Positions 31,710 through 39,481 of a stretch of 48,613 bases of DNA are shown here, piece by piece. This stretch comes from an uncultured Candidatus Saccharibacteria bacterium (GTDB lineage: Bacteria; Patescibacteriota; Saccharimonadia; Saccharimonadales; Saccharimonadaceae). The translations under genes were made by a program, and so were the position numbers. How positions within the stretch are numbered: the first letter of the stretch is position 1; each line of letters begins with the position of its first letter. The notes below the pieces were generated by a model that worked only from the letters and a program-made list of their open reading frames with translations, searched no databases and was not told the origin of the DNA. The DNA lies in NCBI GenBank assembly GCA_947306745.1, contig CAMZHH010000004.1, positions 1 through 48,613 of the forward strand. Reading direction: 5' to 3'.

Positions 31710-31843
31710 ATTATCTCCTTCAATTTAAAAAATTCACTCCCCCACTTTTTGCTCTTAGAGTCACAAGAATACTAGGCCCGAAGGCCACCATCCAAAACGC
31801 CAATACTGATTAAGTATTTGAATTCGTTCATACTTTTATTATA
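31710..31843 (-). promoter_or_regulatory. glyQS promoter and structured leader
   Basis: An extended -10 (TGG-TATAAT) lies at 31838-31843 on the minus strand. The leader of about 125 bases contains an AGTATT/AATACT-type stem capped near 31781 by GGCC-TTCG-GGCC. It has no convincing T-box motif, so regulation is open. Confidence 0.45.
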
Positions 31844-31914
31844 CCACTTTTAAGATACAGATGCGCCATAAGCTCGCAAATAAGCTTATCCTTTCATTTA
31901 CGGCGTTTTTAGGT

Positions 31915-31962
31915 TATAATTTTTCAAGCTCTTTAAAAGGTAGAATACTATAGATTGGAGGA
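31915..31962 (+). promoter_or_regulatory. -10 element, boxA-like block and ribosome site of the HD hydrolase gene
   Basis: TATAAT at 31915-31920, then AGCTCTTTAAAAG at 31927-31939, very near the boxA core GCTCTTTAA, then TAGAATACTAT and GGAGGAG. It is similar to 27381-27415. Confidence 0.45.
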
Positions 31963-31969
31963 GATATGT

Positions 31970-32653
31970 GTGATATTCATCGAACAGCTTCACGATCGTA
32001 TTTTTCACGACCCCGAGTGGCGCGAATGGGATAAAATTGTTGGCAATTACACCGTAGAGGAAGATATTAAATTCGGTTGCGACCACGGCAAACAGCATTG
32101 GCTCGACGTTGCCCGCATTGCTGCGGATTTCGTCCGTCGCGCCGGTGGCAATGCTCGCGAAATTGCCCTAGCCGACACTGCCGGCATGCTGCACGACTGT
32201 GGCATGATTTGCGGCGAAGATAATCACGCCGAAAACGGCGCGCGCATCATTCGTCCTTACCTCAAGGCTCGTTTTGGCAACAAACGCCCACTCAGCGATG
32301 TCGACATTGAAATTATCTGTCACGCCATCGCTCAGCATAGCGATTGTAATGAAATTAACAACCTCGTTGACGCTGCTTTAATGTTCGCCGACAAAATCGA
32401 TCTCGGCAAACATCGCATCCACGGAATCGCTCACAATAATATCCAGTTCTGCGAAAACCAGATTAATCACATTGATTTCAAAATCACTGCCAATACACTG
32501 GCTATTAATTATGTCGCTGACCCCGATTTCGATTTCCACTTTTTCCTGACTCATTGGCCAAAATCCTACGAAGTTCCGCATAAAGTCGCCGCCTACCTCG
32601 GCAAGAGCTTTGCGCTCTTCGTAAACAACAAACGTATTACTCTACCTCAATAA
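31970..32653 (+). CDS. HD-domain phosphohydrolase
   Basis: 227 residues with GTG start at 31970, 6 bases after GGAGGAG; a longer frame begins with TTG at 31955 but would contain the ribosome site. HD metal ligands: CDHGKQHWLDVARIA (His), GMLHDCGMICG (His-Asp), later His in ICHAIAQHS, and the closing Asp in ALMFADKIDLGKHRI. The fold and order fit nucleotide or alarmone-type HD phosphohydrolases; substrate unknown. Single gene, convergent with recO across a GC-rich hairpin. Confidence 0.85.
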   Translation: MIFIEQLHDRIFHDPEWREWDKIVGNYTVEEDIKFGCDHGKQHWLDVARIAADFVRRAGGNAREIALADTAGMLHDCGMICGEDNHAENGARIIRPYLKARFGNKRPLSDVDIEIICHAIAQHSDCNEINNLVDAALMFADKIDLGKHRIHGIAHNNIQFCENQINHIDFKITANTLAINYVADPDFDFHFFLTHWPKSYEVPHKVAAYLGKSFALFVNNKRITLPQ

Positions 32654-32656
32654 TAC

Positions 32657-32680
32657 GACCCCGCGGCGACGCGGGGTCTA
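32657..32680. terminator. Hairpin between convergent genes
   Basis: GACCCCGC-GGCGAC-GCGGGGTC with only a short T-rich tail; possible weak bidirectional terminator. Confidence 0.5.
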
Positions 32681-32681
32681 T

Positions 32682-33389
32682 TTAAATCTTCGTAGCCTTT
32701 TCTACGCAACGCGCGATGTATAACACTTCATCAATCAGTGCGTCTGCGCCCTGTACTTTTAGGCTCAGCTCCGCTGGCCCGGCCGCCATCAGACGCATCA
32801 TCTTGATATGATCCGCGCCAATTCGCCCCGCTCGCGCTTTGCTTAAGGCCGCGTTTTCTTCGTCCCAATAATATCGTCCATCAATCGCTAGCTTCTCACC
32901 ATCAGTATCAAAACTTAGATTCATCTCCTCACCCGAGGCGCGCGTCAAATTAATCCCCCACCAAGCGCGCAGAATATCTTTCCACCGCGATTCTTCTCCA
33001 GCATGCTTTTGCATTACCTGTAAAGACTGCTTCAATATCTTATAAAATTCTGGCGATTCTACCTGCTCTGCACGTGCATTCACACTTCGCATCATTGCGC
33101 CACCCATTTCTATTAGCTCTATGTCCTTCACGAAAGCATCATAATATTCTACTAATTTCGCGCCCGTCAGAATGCCTAAATCGCTCTTACCCTCATGAAT
33201 CACAACTTCTGATACGCTAAACAGCTCAATACCTCCTGCTAGCTTAGACTTCTCGCGACGGACGCCTTTAGCTACCACACTCTTCTTGCCTTCCGGTGTT
33301 AAAAGCTGCAAAATCCGATCAGCCTCACCGTAGTCTGTTCGACGCAATACAATTGCTTCCGTACGTAAATCACGCGGATTCTTTACCAT
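32682..33389 (-). CDS. recO: RecO recombination mediator
   Basis: 235 residues. The N-terminal OB-fold signature is clear (LRTEAIVLRRTDYGEADRIL then LLTPEGKKSVVAKGVRREKS), followed by the helical C-terminal domain. The zinc-binding Cys cluster found in some RecO proteins is absent. RecO with RecR loads RecA on SSB-coated DNA. Its start overlaps the 3' end of the response-regulator gene by 20 bases, placing it last in an operon with a two-component pair, an unusual partnership. Confidence 0.9.
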   Translation of the reverse strand: MVKNPRDLRTEAIVLRRTDYGEADRILQLLTPEGKKSVVAKGVRREKSKLAGGIELFSVSEVVIHEGKSDLGILTGAKLVEYYDAFVKDIELIEMGGAMMRSVNARAEQVESPEFYKILKQSLQVMQKHAGEESRWKDILRAWWGINLTRASGEEMNLSFDTDGEKLAIDGRYYWDEENAALSKARAGRIGADHIKMMRLMAAGPAELSLKVQGADALIDEVLYIARCVEKATKI

Positions 33390-33729
33390 CGTATTCCTCC
33401 GCTAAACTGATTACGTCTGCCGGCATCAGTTCGCCCTTATCGTAAACTTTCACCACGCCGTATTGCTCCGCCATCTCATCCTTCATCTTTACGCTCGAGA
33501 TAATCGCCACCGGCACCTCGGCCAATTCTGGATAGCTGCGCATCTCATTCAACACTGCAAATCCCGTCGGACCAGTCAAAAGCACATCCAAAATCACCAA
33601 ATTTGGCTTCACTTCGTCCATCTCCATAATTGCCGCAATTCCATCGTGGCAAAAACACAATTCATGCCCCTTCAAAATCCGGCGGTAGTACGTTTCCCAC
33701 CCACGATCATCTTCAACTACTAAAATCAT
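33370..33729 (-). CDS. Stand-alone response regulator receiver domain
   Basis: 119 residues, only a CheY-like receiver. It has the acidic pocket (ILVVEDDRGW), phospho-acceptor Asp in NLVILDVLLTGPTG, Ser/Thr switch in VAIISSVK, and Lys in VKVYDKGE. There is no output domain, so it acts by protein contact. Its ATG overlaps the histidine-kinase stop by four bases (ATGA) and its end overlaps recO, so all three are co-translated. Confidence 0.9.
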   Translation of the reverse strand: MILVVEDDRGWETYYRRILKGHELCFCHDGIAAIMEMDEVKPNLVILDVLLTGPTGFAVLNEMRSYPELAEVPVAIISSVKMKDEMAEQYGVVKVYDKGELMPADVISLAEEYDGKESA

Positions 33730-34460
33730 ACCAAGCTCAGCTGCCTGCTAATCGGCAAATCAATATAAAAGCTCGTGCCATCACGATGGCGCACTAAACC
33801 GAAGTCTGAGTGCATATAATTTGCGAATTTAGCCGCAATATAAAGCCCCAGACCGCTCGAACCAGGTCGCATCGCAATCTCTACCGGCTTTTTTACGAAA
33901 CCGTCTTTAATCTCACGCCAGACCTTTGTCGGCACAGTCGGACCAAAGTCGCGCACGTCGATACGAATCTTATTCTGACGATCATAAACCGACACCCGAC
34001 TTGGCAACTCCTCGCCGCCGTAATTCATCGCGTTCAGGCAAAAGTTATAAACCACCGAATAAAGCAATTGCCGATTCGCTACAGCCAAATGACGCTTATT
34101 CCGATAATCTAGCTGCAATTCGCGCTTATTAAAGCGGAATAGCTTCCAAAGCTCCGCTACTACTTCATCGCAAACAATGCGCGGATTCACTGGTTCCATT
34201 TCAAATAGCGCATCGTCCAAACGCGCAATTCGCGTTAAATCTTGCACCTGACGCAAGGCGCGATCCGAAGTTGCCACAATCTGGCGCCCTACTTCGCGCG
34301 CGCCGGTAATATCATCTTCGTAATCAAGCGACAGCGCCAACTGCCTCATGAGGCTCAGTGGCGCTTTTAATTCGTGCGCCACAACAATAGTGCTAGAATC
34401 CGCCGTCAATCCATCGGATAGACCAGCATCAAAACTAGCACTATATACCTCACTCTCCAT
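33726..34460 (-). CDS. Cytoplasmic sensor histidine kinase
   Basis: 244 residues with no membrane segment or recognisable sensor domain. H-box STIVVAHELKAPLSLMRQ (phospho-His near residue 29), N-box LLYSVVYNFCLNAMNYGG, G1 DVRDFGPTVP, G2 GSSGLGLYIAAKF. The catalytic ATP-binding part is compact but complete. It should phosphorylate the receiver encoded next. The short N-terminus suggests it senses through a partner protein. The surface gene at 34479 ends 18 bases upstream on the same strand, so it may belong to the same transcript. Confidence 0.92.
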   Translation of the reverse strand: MESEVYSASFDAGLSDGLTADSSTIVVAHELKAPLSLMRQLALSLDYEDDITGAREVGRQIVATSDRALRQVQDLTRIARLDDALFEMEPVNPRIVCDEVVAELWKLFRFNKRELQLDYRNKRHLAVANRQLLYSVVYNFCLNAMNYGGEELPSRVSVYDRQNKIRIDVRDFGPTVPTKVWREIKDGFVKKPVEIAMRPGSSGLGLYIAAKFANYMHSDFGLVRHRDGTSFYIDLPISRQLSLV

Positions 34461-34478
34461 GCCCCCTATTTTACACTA

Positions 34479-35306
34479 TTAGGAATTGCGACGCAAAGTC
34501 TTCAAGAGAGCTTCGTAATCGCTCACCACCTTCGGCGATTCAGTATCGGTTTGAAGAATTACAGTCTTATCATTCACCTTAACAAGGAGCACTGTACCGC
34601 GCATCTCGTCAGTGATTGCACCCTTATAGAGCGCACCAGTCATCTTCTTATTATCGGAGTTCCAAGCCTGGAAGGTCATTTCACCATCTTCTACCTTGGA
34701 TTGATACTCTGGAGCAACATCTTCATACTGTTCATTGCGGATAATAAAACGCAATGTGTAACGAGAGTCGTCTTCGTCGATTGGACCAACTGGGGTAGCA
34801 GCGAAATATGATTCATAATCGCTATTATTGCGACCATCAGAGTCAACGTATACGTTCCAAGTCTTTGGATAATAGAAGCAAACTGAACCATAATCTGCTG
34901 GACCACAGAATTGTTTGCGAGGTTCTTTTTGCTCTTCGGCAAACTTCGCCGCATCCGCCTCTTGCGTTTCCTTAACGGCAGCCGCCACAGCTTCGCTCGT
35001 CTTGAAATCAGCCTCAGTCTTGAGATCGTTCCACTGCATGAAGAATATGACAGCCACTACAATTGCCGCAGCTGCAATTAAACATACAAAAACTAGAATG
35101 ACAGTTTCTACCACAGAACCTTTGCGCTCAATCGCCATTGGTGCCGCAGGTACGCCCATTGCTGGGTTTACCGGAGGTAAAGGTTGATTTGGCATTGCCG
35201 GGTTTGGCATTGCCGGAGCTTGTTGCATAGGAGCACCACCATTCATGGCAGGCCCATTCATATTATTCTGTGGCGGATTTCCACCATTCATCCAATTCTG
35301 GTCCAT
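34479..35306 (-). CDS. Anchored surface protein with Asn/Pro/Met-rich cytoplasmic tail
   Basis: 275 residues. Residues 1-60 are low-complexity (NGGNPPQNNMNGPAMNGG; PAMPNPAMPNQPLPP), a membrane segment lies at about 68-90 (VILVFVCLIAAAAIVVAVIF), then a short helix and an outer domain of about 150 residues (CGPADYGSVCFYYPKTWNVY; TLRFIIRNEQYEDVAPEY) that ends in LLKTLRRNS. The outer part resembles a PsbP/DUF-type compact fold, but this is only an impression. It sits right before the histidine kinase and could be its sensing partner. TATAAT lies 6 bases before the ATG, so the mRNA is probably leaderless. Confidence 0.72.
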   Translation of the reverse strand: MDQNWMNGGNPPQNNMNGPAMNGGAPMQQAPAMPNPAMPNQPLPPVNPAMGVPAAPMAIERKGSVVETVILVFVCLIAAAAIVVAVIFFMQWNDLKTEADFKTSEAVAAAVKETQEADAAKFAEEQKEPRKQFCGPADYGSVCFYYPKTWNVYVDSDGRNNSDYESYFAATPVGPIDEDDSRYTLRFIIRNEQYEDVAPEYQSKVEDGEMTFQAWNSDNKKMTGALYKGAITDEMRGTVLLVKVNDKTVILQTDTESPKVVSDYEALLKTLRRNS

Positions 35307-35312
35307 AATACG

Positions 35313-35318
35313 ATTATA
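35313..35318 (-). promoter_or_regulatory. -10 element of the 35306 gene (leaderless type)
   Basis: Minus-strand TATAAT exactly 6 bases before the ATG; no ribosome site. Confidence 0.55.
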
Positions 35319-35353
35319 TTTTAGCTTGAGCGTTTTCGCAAGATTTTTGCGAA

Positions 35354-35554
35354 TTACTTACTAAAATCCTCCTCTATTACCTTTATTTCATTCTTCAAAT
35401 TCTTTAAATCGTCCTCAATTTCTTTCGCAAGCGTAGTTAAATCTTTATATTTTGCACTCGCCTCATCTAATTTAAAGTCATCCGAATAAAACCAATCGAC
35501 TCCGGTCTTTAATTTCTCAATCTTTTCGCTGATATTTTCCTTTGCTTTGGTCAT
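35354..35554 (-). CDS. xseB: Exodeoxyribonuclease VII small subunit
   Basis: 66 residues, all helical and charged as in XseB (ENISEKIEKLKTG; LDEASAKYKDLTTLAKEIED). It forms the small subunit that coats the XseA coiled coil. The sequence is poorly conserved; the identification rests on size, composition and the four-base ATGA overlap with xseA. Confidence 0.85.
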   Translation of the reverse strand: MTKAKENISEKIEKLKTGVDWFYSDDFKLDEASAKYKDLTTLAKEIEDDLKNLKNEIKVIEEDFSK

Positions 35555-36651
35555 TTTTGGCTCCTTTCACTGATTTTTTCGATTTTTGCATCAATTTCCG
35601 TTTTACTTGTTGTGATTTTTACAACATTCCCTATATCAATATTTCCCGTCACTAAAGCATATCCGCGCGCTAACACGTTTTCCGGATTGAGCTGCGCTAA
35701 TATTTTGATTTGCGCTTGCACCTCTTGCTCCATACTTGTAATTTTTACAACAATTTGTTGCTCAATTCGTTCAATTTCACCCCTGTTTTGCGCTACCAAC
35801 TCATCAATCTTCGTATTGAGCAAATTATTTATTCGTTTTACATCTGCTTGGCAATTCGCTATTACCTCTTTACGGTCGCGCGTCAACATCTGGGCAGCAT
35901 TCGACGGTGTCGAGGCCACTACGTCGGCCGCCAAATCACATAGGCTCTCGTCTACTTCATGACCGATACCAGTAATCACTGGAATCTTCGAGGCGGCAAT
36001 CGCCCGCACTAATGCTTCATCATTGAATACTGCAAGATCATCCGCCGAGCCACCGCCGCGAATTACTGCAATTACTTCCACTTCACTCCGCTCGTTGAAA
36101 TATTTTAGCGCTCGAATAATCTGGTCCGCCGCCACCATACCCTGCACTTGCGTATGCGCCACTTGCACTTCCAGACCGCCCCAACGTTCATTCAGAATCT
36201 TACAAAAATCCGCGTAGCCAGCCGCCTGTGTACTAGAAATTACGCCAATCTTCGTTAATGGTATTGGCAATGGACGCTTTCGTTCTGGCGCAAATAAACC
36301 TTCACTAGTTAGCTTCTTCTTTAATAGCTCAAAGCTCTTCTTTAAGCTGCCCTCGCCTACCGGCATAATCGCCTGCACAGTCAAAGAGAACTTGCCCCAG
36401 TTCGTCAATTTCGGCACCGCACGCACACGCACTTTCATCCCGTCTTCAAGTGGAAAGCGCAAAGCAAACTTCATCATAAAACAGCCCACGCTCGACTGTT
36501 CATCCTTCAAATCAAAGAAGACAAACTTCCCCTGATTGATTTTAAAGCTCGCTACTTCACCCTCAATCACGACACCAGAAAAAGCGGTCTCCATAATCTG
36601 ATTACAGACCGCTTGAAAATCCGAAACGCTATAAACTTGCGTTGGTTCCAT
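35551..36651 (-). CDS. xseA: Exodeoxyribonuclease VII large subunit
   Basis: 366 residues, somewhat shorter than the 400-450 typical. An N-terminal OB fold (FSGVVIEGEVASFKINQGKF) and the nuclease core with LTKIGVISSTQAAGYADFCK, VAVIRGGGSADDL-type motif (EVEVIAVIRGGGSADDLAVF) and TGIGHEVDESLCDLAADVVA TPSNAA are present, then a shortened coiled coil. The enzyme degrades single-stranded DNA. Its ATG directly follows the stop of the flippase-like gene (TAA-ATG). Confidence 0.95.
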   Translation of the reverse strand: MEPTQVYSVSDFQAVCNQIMETAFSGVVIEGEVASFKINQGKFVFFDLKDEQSSVGCFMMKFALRFPLEDGMKVRVRAVPKLTNWGKFSLTVQAIMPVGEGSLKKSFELLKKKLTSEGLFAPERKRPLPIPLTKIGVISSTQAAGYADFCKILNERWGGLEVQVAHTQVQGMVAADQIIRALKYFNERSEVEVIAVIRGGGSADDLAVFNDEALVRAIAASKIPVITGIGHEVDESLCDLAADVVASTPSNAAQMLTRDRKEVIANCQADVKRINNLLNTKIDELVAQNRGEIERIEQQIVVKITSMEQEVQAQIKILAQLNPENVLARGYALVTGNIDIGNVVKITTSKTEIDAKIEKISERSQK

Positions 36652-37791
36652 TTATTTCTTCTTATCTACGGCTTTAGCTGCCGCTTCGGCGTTTTCTTTG
36701 GCAATCTCTTGCTCAACTTTCTTCGCATCAAACTTGTCTGGGCGGCTCAAGAGTGCCATCTGATATGGTACAAAACCGCAGACAATCGTGCCGAGAAGCA
36801 CACAAACACGCGTCACAATCACCGTAATTGTCGCAACGTGGAGCGGAACACCCGTTGCTGCCAAGACGGCGATAAATGCCGCCTCGTAGCCACCTACGCC
36901 ACCAGGCGTGACCAAGACCGTACCTACTACGCTACCGACGCCTTCTGCAATCATAATCTGCGGCAAAATCTCCGGATGCCCCATCGCGCAACCGACTACC
37001 CAATAAGTTGCCAGCTCTAAGAACGAATAAATAAAGCCCCACAAGAACGGTTTCCACAAGATGCGACGATTACTCTTGAGTTGCAAATAGTCCGCGCGCA
37101 AATCGCCGAAGAAGCGCGTCACGTCTTCTTCCTTCAAATATTTGCGTTTTTTGCCGCGCGTAATCTTTCGCATCACCTTATTAATGAAGTTTGTCGCCGT
37201 CGTCGACAACCAATCCACATTCTTTTGTTTACGTACAATCAGCCATGCCACTACAATCAAGCCGATTACGCCAAATGCGATGCCAGCCGCCAATAAAAGC
37301 GCCCACGTACCGCCAGCTACCAGCTGACCAGTGCAAATAATAATTCCAATCGCAATCACCGTCTGTGCCGCATTCGCAAGCGCACAAATACCATAACGCA
37401 AAATATGAATAAAGCTAATCTGACCTGCCGTTACATTGTAGTCTTTCAAGCGCCAGACAAGATATGCCAAACCGCTCATACCGCCGGATGGAATCGCATG
37501 ATTCATGAAGTTAATTTCGAGCGAAATGCGCGTCAATTTACCCTGAGATATCTTAAAACCTTTGCGCTGTTGCAAGAAAGCGAAGTAAATCTTCCCCGCT
37601 GCATAGTACATAAACAGCTGTTCTGGAATTAATAACAGTAACACCCAACCATTCATATCCTTAAAGGATGCTAAAGTTGCTTCAAACATGGTCATGCCAG
37701 TCATATCACCCGGTGCAGGTGCGCTAAAGGCTTTATAAGCGATAATGGCAATTAAAACTAGAGTAACTGCGCTCAGAATCTTCTTAAACAT
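36652..37791 (-). CDS. Flippase-like membrane protein (UPF0104 / lysylphosphatidylglycerol synthase TM family)
   Basis: 379 residues, about 8 membrane segments. Family features: MNHAIPSGGMSGLAYLVWRL, the VGSVVGTVLVTPGGVGGYEAAFIAVL block near residues 285-312 and the late VTRVCVLLGTIVCGF. These proteins are related to the flippase half of MprF and to glycan or lipid-linked transport; no synthetase domain is attached, so lipid or glycolipid flipping is a reasonable inference. It is co-transcribed with xseA and xseB. The divergent methyltransferase ATG is only 18 bases away. Confidence 0.88.
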   Translation of the reverse strand: MFKKILSAVTLVLIAIIAYKAFSAPAPGDMTGMTMFEATLASFKDMNGWVLLLLIPEQLFMYYAAGKIYFAFLQQRKGFKISQGKLTRISLEINFMNHAIPSGGMSGLAYLVWRLKDYNVTAGQISFIHILRYGICALANAAQTVIAIGIIICTGQLVAGGTWALLLAAGIAFGVIGLIVVAWLIVRKQKNVDWLSTTATNFINKVMRKITRGKKRKYLKEEDVTRFFGDLRADYLQLKSNRRILWKPFLWGFIYSFLELATYWVVGCAMGHPEILPQIMIAEGVGSVVGTVLVTPGGVGGYEAAFIAVLAATGVPLHVATITVIVTRVCVLLGTIVCGFVPYQMALLSRPDKFDAKKVEQEIAKENAEAAAKAVDKKK

Positions 37792-37809
37792 ATGGTAAAA
37801 TTATAGCAT
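37792..37809. promoter_or_regulatory. 18-bp divergent promoter region
   Basis: The two start codons (37791 minus, 37810 plus) are 18 bp apart. Minus TATAAT at 37800-37805 and plus TGG-TAAAAT at 37796-37801 each end 8 bases from their start codon, so both transcripts should have almost no leader, and the -35 regions lie inside the opposite coding sequences. Confidence 0.5.
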
Positions 37810-38940
37810 ATGAATTTTCTAATGGTACTCGGACGTGAGCCTAAAATTTCCCTCGCTGAACTCGAGGCTGTTTTTTCGGCGAGCAAAGTCAAACAAATCG
37901 CGCCGAATCTCGCAATCGTAACAGCCCATAGCGTTTCACTTGATCGTCTTGGCGGTTCTTTAAAGGCCGCTCAGATCATCGACGAACCGATTCAGGATTA
38001 CCTTTCTAATCTACCAGAAGGCAAAATTACACTTGGTATTTCCGATTATTCTACTCACGCCAATCCGCGTAAAACTTGGGAACTTGCACTAAAATACAAG
38101 AACATGCTCAAGCGCCACGGTCGCAATGTCCGCCTCGTACCGAATGGCAAAAACGCCGTCCTCCCTTCCGCCACATCGCACCATAATCAACTCGGCGAGA
38201 AAACTAATCATATTGAAATTGTTAAATACGGTAAATACACGGCAATTTCCGTCGGCACGCAGAATATTACTTCCTACGCCAAGCGCGATTTCAACCGTCC
38301 AGCCCGAGACGCTTTCGTTGGCATGTTGCCGCCAAAGCTTGCACAGATTTTAATTAACCTCGCCACCGAAGGCGCCAAGACTGGCACCGTACTTGATCCA
38401 TTCTGTGGCACTGGCGTTGTTTTACAAGAAGCTGTTTTGATGGGACTTTCCGCCTATGGCTCCGATCTTTCCGAGAAGATGATTAAATATAGTCAAAAAA
38501 ATCTCGACTGGATTACTGAACGTACCCCACGCCTACAAAAGCAATCTGCCCCTACCCTCCGCCTCGAAGAAGGCGACGCTACTGATCATAAATGGACTGC
38601 GCCAGTTAATTATGTTGCATCTGAAATTTACCTCGGCCATCCACTTTCCAATATTCCTGGCGAAGTAAAATTCCGCGAATTCCAAGGCCAGGCCAAAGAC
38701 CTTTTGACCGCCTTCTTAAAGAACATTCGTGACCAAATTCCATCTGGCACTACGCTCGCCCTTGCCACCCCAGCTTGGAAACGCGCCGAAGGTGTTTATC
38801 AAGGGGTAAATATCCTTGACGAATTGGATAAATTGGGCTATAATGCCATAAAGTATCGTTATGCGTCTTACGATGACCTCTTGTATTTCCGAGAGGACCA
38901 AATCGTTGCGCGTCAAATAATAGTATTAAGGAAAAAGTAG
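37810..38940 (+). CDS. Trm11-like RNA methyltransferase
   Basis: 376 residues. An N-terminal THUMP-like or ferredoxin-like region (residues 1-160) is followed by a Rossmann methyltransferase: RPARDAFVGMLPPKLAQIL leads into TVLDPFCGTGVVLQEAVLMG (SAM motif) and SAYGSDLSEKMI. The catalytic motif IV, usually DPPYG or NPPYG, reads ASEIYLGHPLS, a clear departure. The family makes m2G-type modifications in tRNA or rRNA. The stop is one base before the rpmA start, so it is co-translated with ribosomal protein L27. Confidence 0.85.
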   Translation: MNFLMVLGREPKISLAELEAVFSASKVKQIAPNLAIVTAHSVSLDRLGGSLKAAQIIDEPIQDYLSNLPEGKITLGISDYSTHANPRKTWELALKYKNMLKRHGRNVRLVPNGKNAVLPSATSHHNQLGEKTNHIEIVKYGKYTAISVGTQNITSYAKRDFNRPARDAFVGMLPPKLAQILINLATEGAKTGTVLDPFCGTGVVLQEAVLMGLSAYGSDLSEKMIKYSQKNLDWITERTPRLQKQSAPTLRLEEGDATDHKWTAPVNYVASEIYLGHPLSNIPGEVKFREFQGQAKDLLTAFLKNIRDQIPSGTTLALATPAWKRAEGVYQGVNILDELDKLGYNAIKYRYASYDDLLYFREDQIVARQIIVLRKK

Positions 38941-38941
38941 T

Positions 38942-39220
38942 ATGTCACATGTCAAAGCTGGCGGTACCAGCAAAAACCTACACAACAATGCCGGCCAACG
39001 ACTTGGCGTCAAGCGTTTCGGTGGTCAGCAAGTAAAGACTGGTGAAGTTCTCGTTCGCCAAACCGGCGCTACTAAGATTGCCGGCCCTGGCACCTTCATG
39101 AGCCGCAACTTCACTATTCATGCCGCTATCGACGGTAAAGTAGTCTTCGTAAAGACCAAGAAGAATCACTTCTCTGGCAAGAGCGTGCCACGCACTCGCG
39201 TTGAAGTTCACGCCGCCTAA
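38942..39220 (+). CDS. rpmA: Ribosomal protein L27
   Basis: 92 residues. AGGTSKNLHNNAGQRLGVKR, GQQVKTGEVLVRQTG and FVKTKKNHFSGKS match L27, whose N-terminus reaches the peptidyl-transferase centre. It starts with MSHVKAGG directly, with no cleavable extension. It follows the methyltransferase gene after one base. rplU, its usual partner, is 4.4 kb away on the other strand. Confidence 0.97.
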   Translation: MSHVKAGGTSKNLHNNAGQRLGVKRFGGQQVKTGEVLVRQTGATKIAGPGTFMSRNFTIHAAIDGKVVFVKTKKNHFSGKSVPRTRVEVHAA

Positions 39221-39232
39221 GGTTTTAAACTT

Positions 39233-39266
39233 TAAATACCTCCGCTTCCACGGAGGTATTTTTTAT
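39233..39266 (+). terminator. rpmA terminator
   Basis: AATACCTCCG/CGGAGGTATT hairpin followed by TTTTTT. Confidence 0.85.
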
Positions 39267-39425
39267 AATTCGAAAAATAATTGAACTTATGCTTGGCGCA
39301 TTTATTGCTTGACTATATATTACTAGCCAGGCGACGCAGTTTTCTAATAACTTTCGCTCCTTAAAATATATGCATTTCTAGAAAAGTCCTTGTCTTTCTT
39401 TTCTATACTGCGTGCCGTTTCTAGC

Positions 39426-39478
39426 AAAAATCCGCTAGGCGATAGTTCCAGGTTCTCGCATGCCTAGCGGATTTTCTT
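39426..39478 (-). terminator. Terminator of the 39482 gene
   Basis: AATCCGCTAGGC/GCCTAGCGGATT arms around a 22-base loop; minus-strand T-run after it. The 160 bases between this and the rpmA terminator show nothing else I can support. Confidence 0.75.
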
Positions 39479-39481
39479 TTC

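Noticed and set aside
31710-31843. T-box riboswitch in the glyQS leader
   Set aside because: The conserved antiterminator bulge sequence and a terminator before the gene are not found; only a TTCG-capped hairpin is clear.
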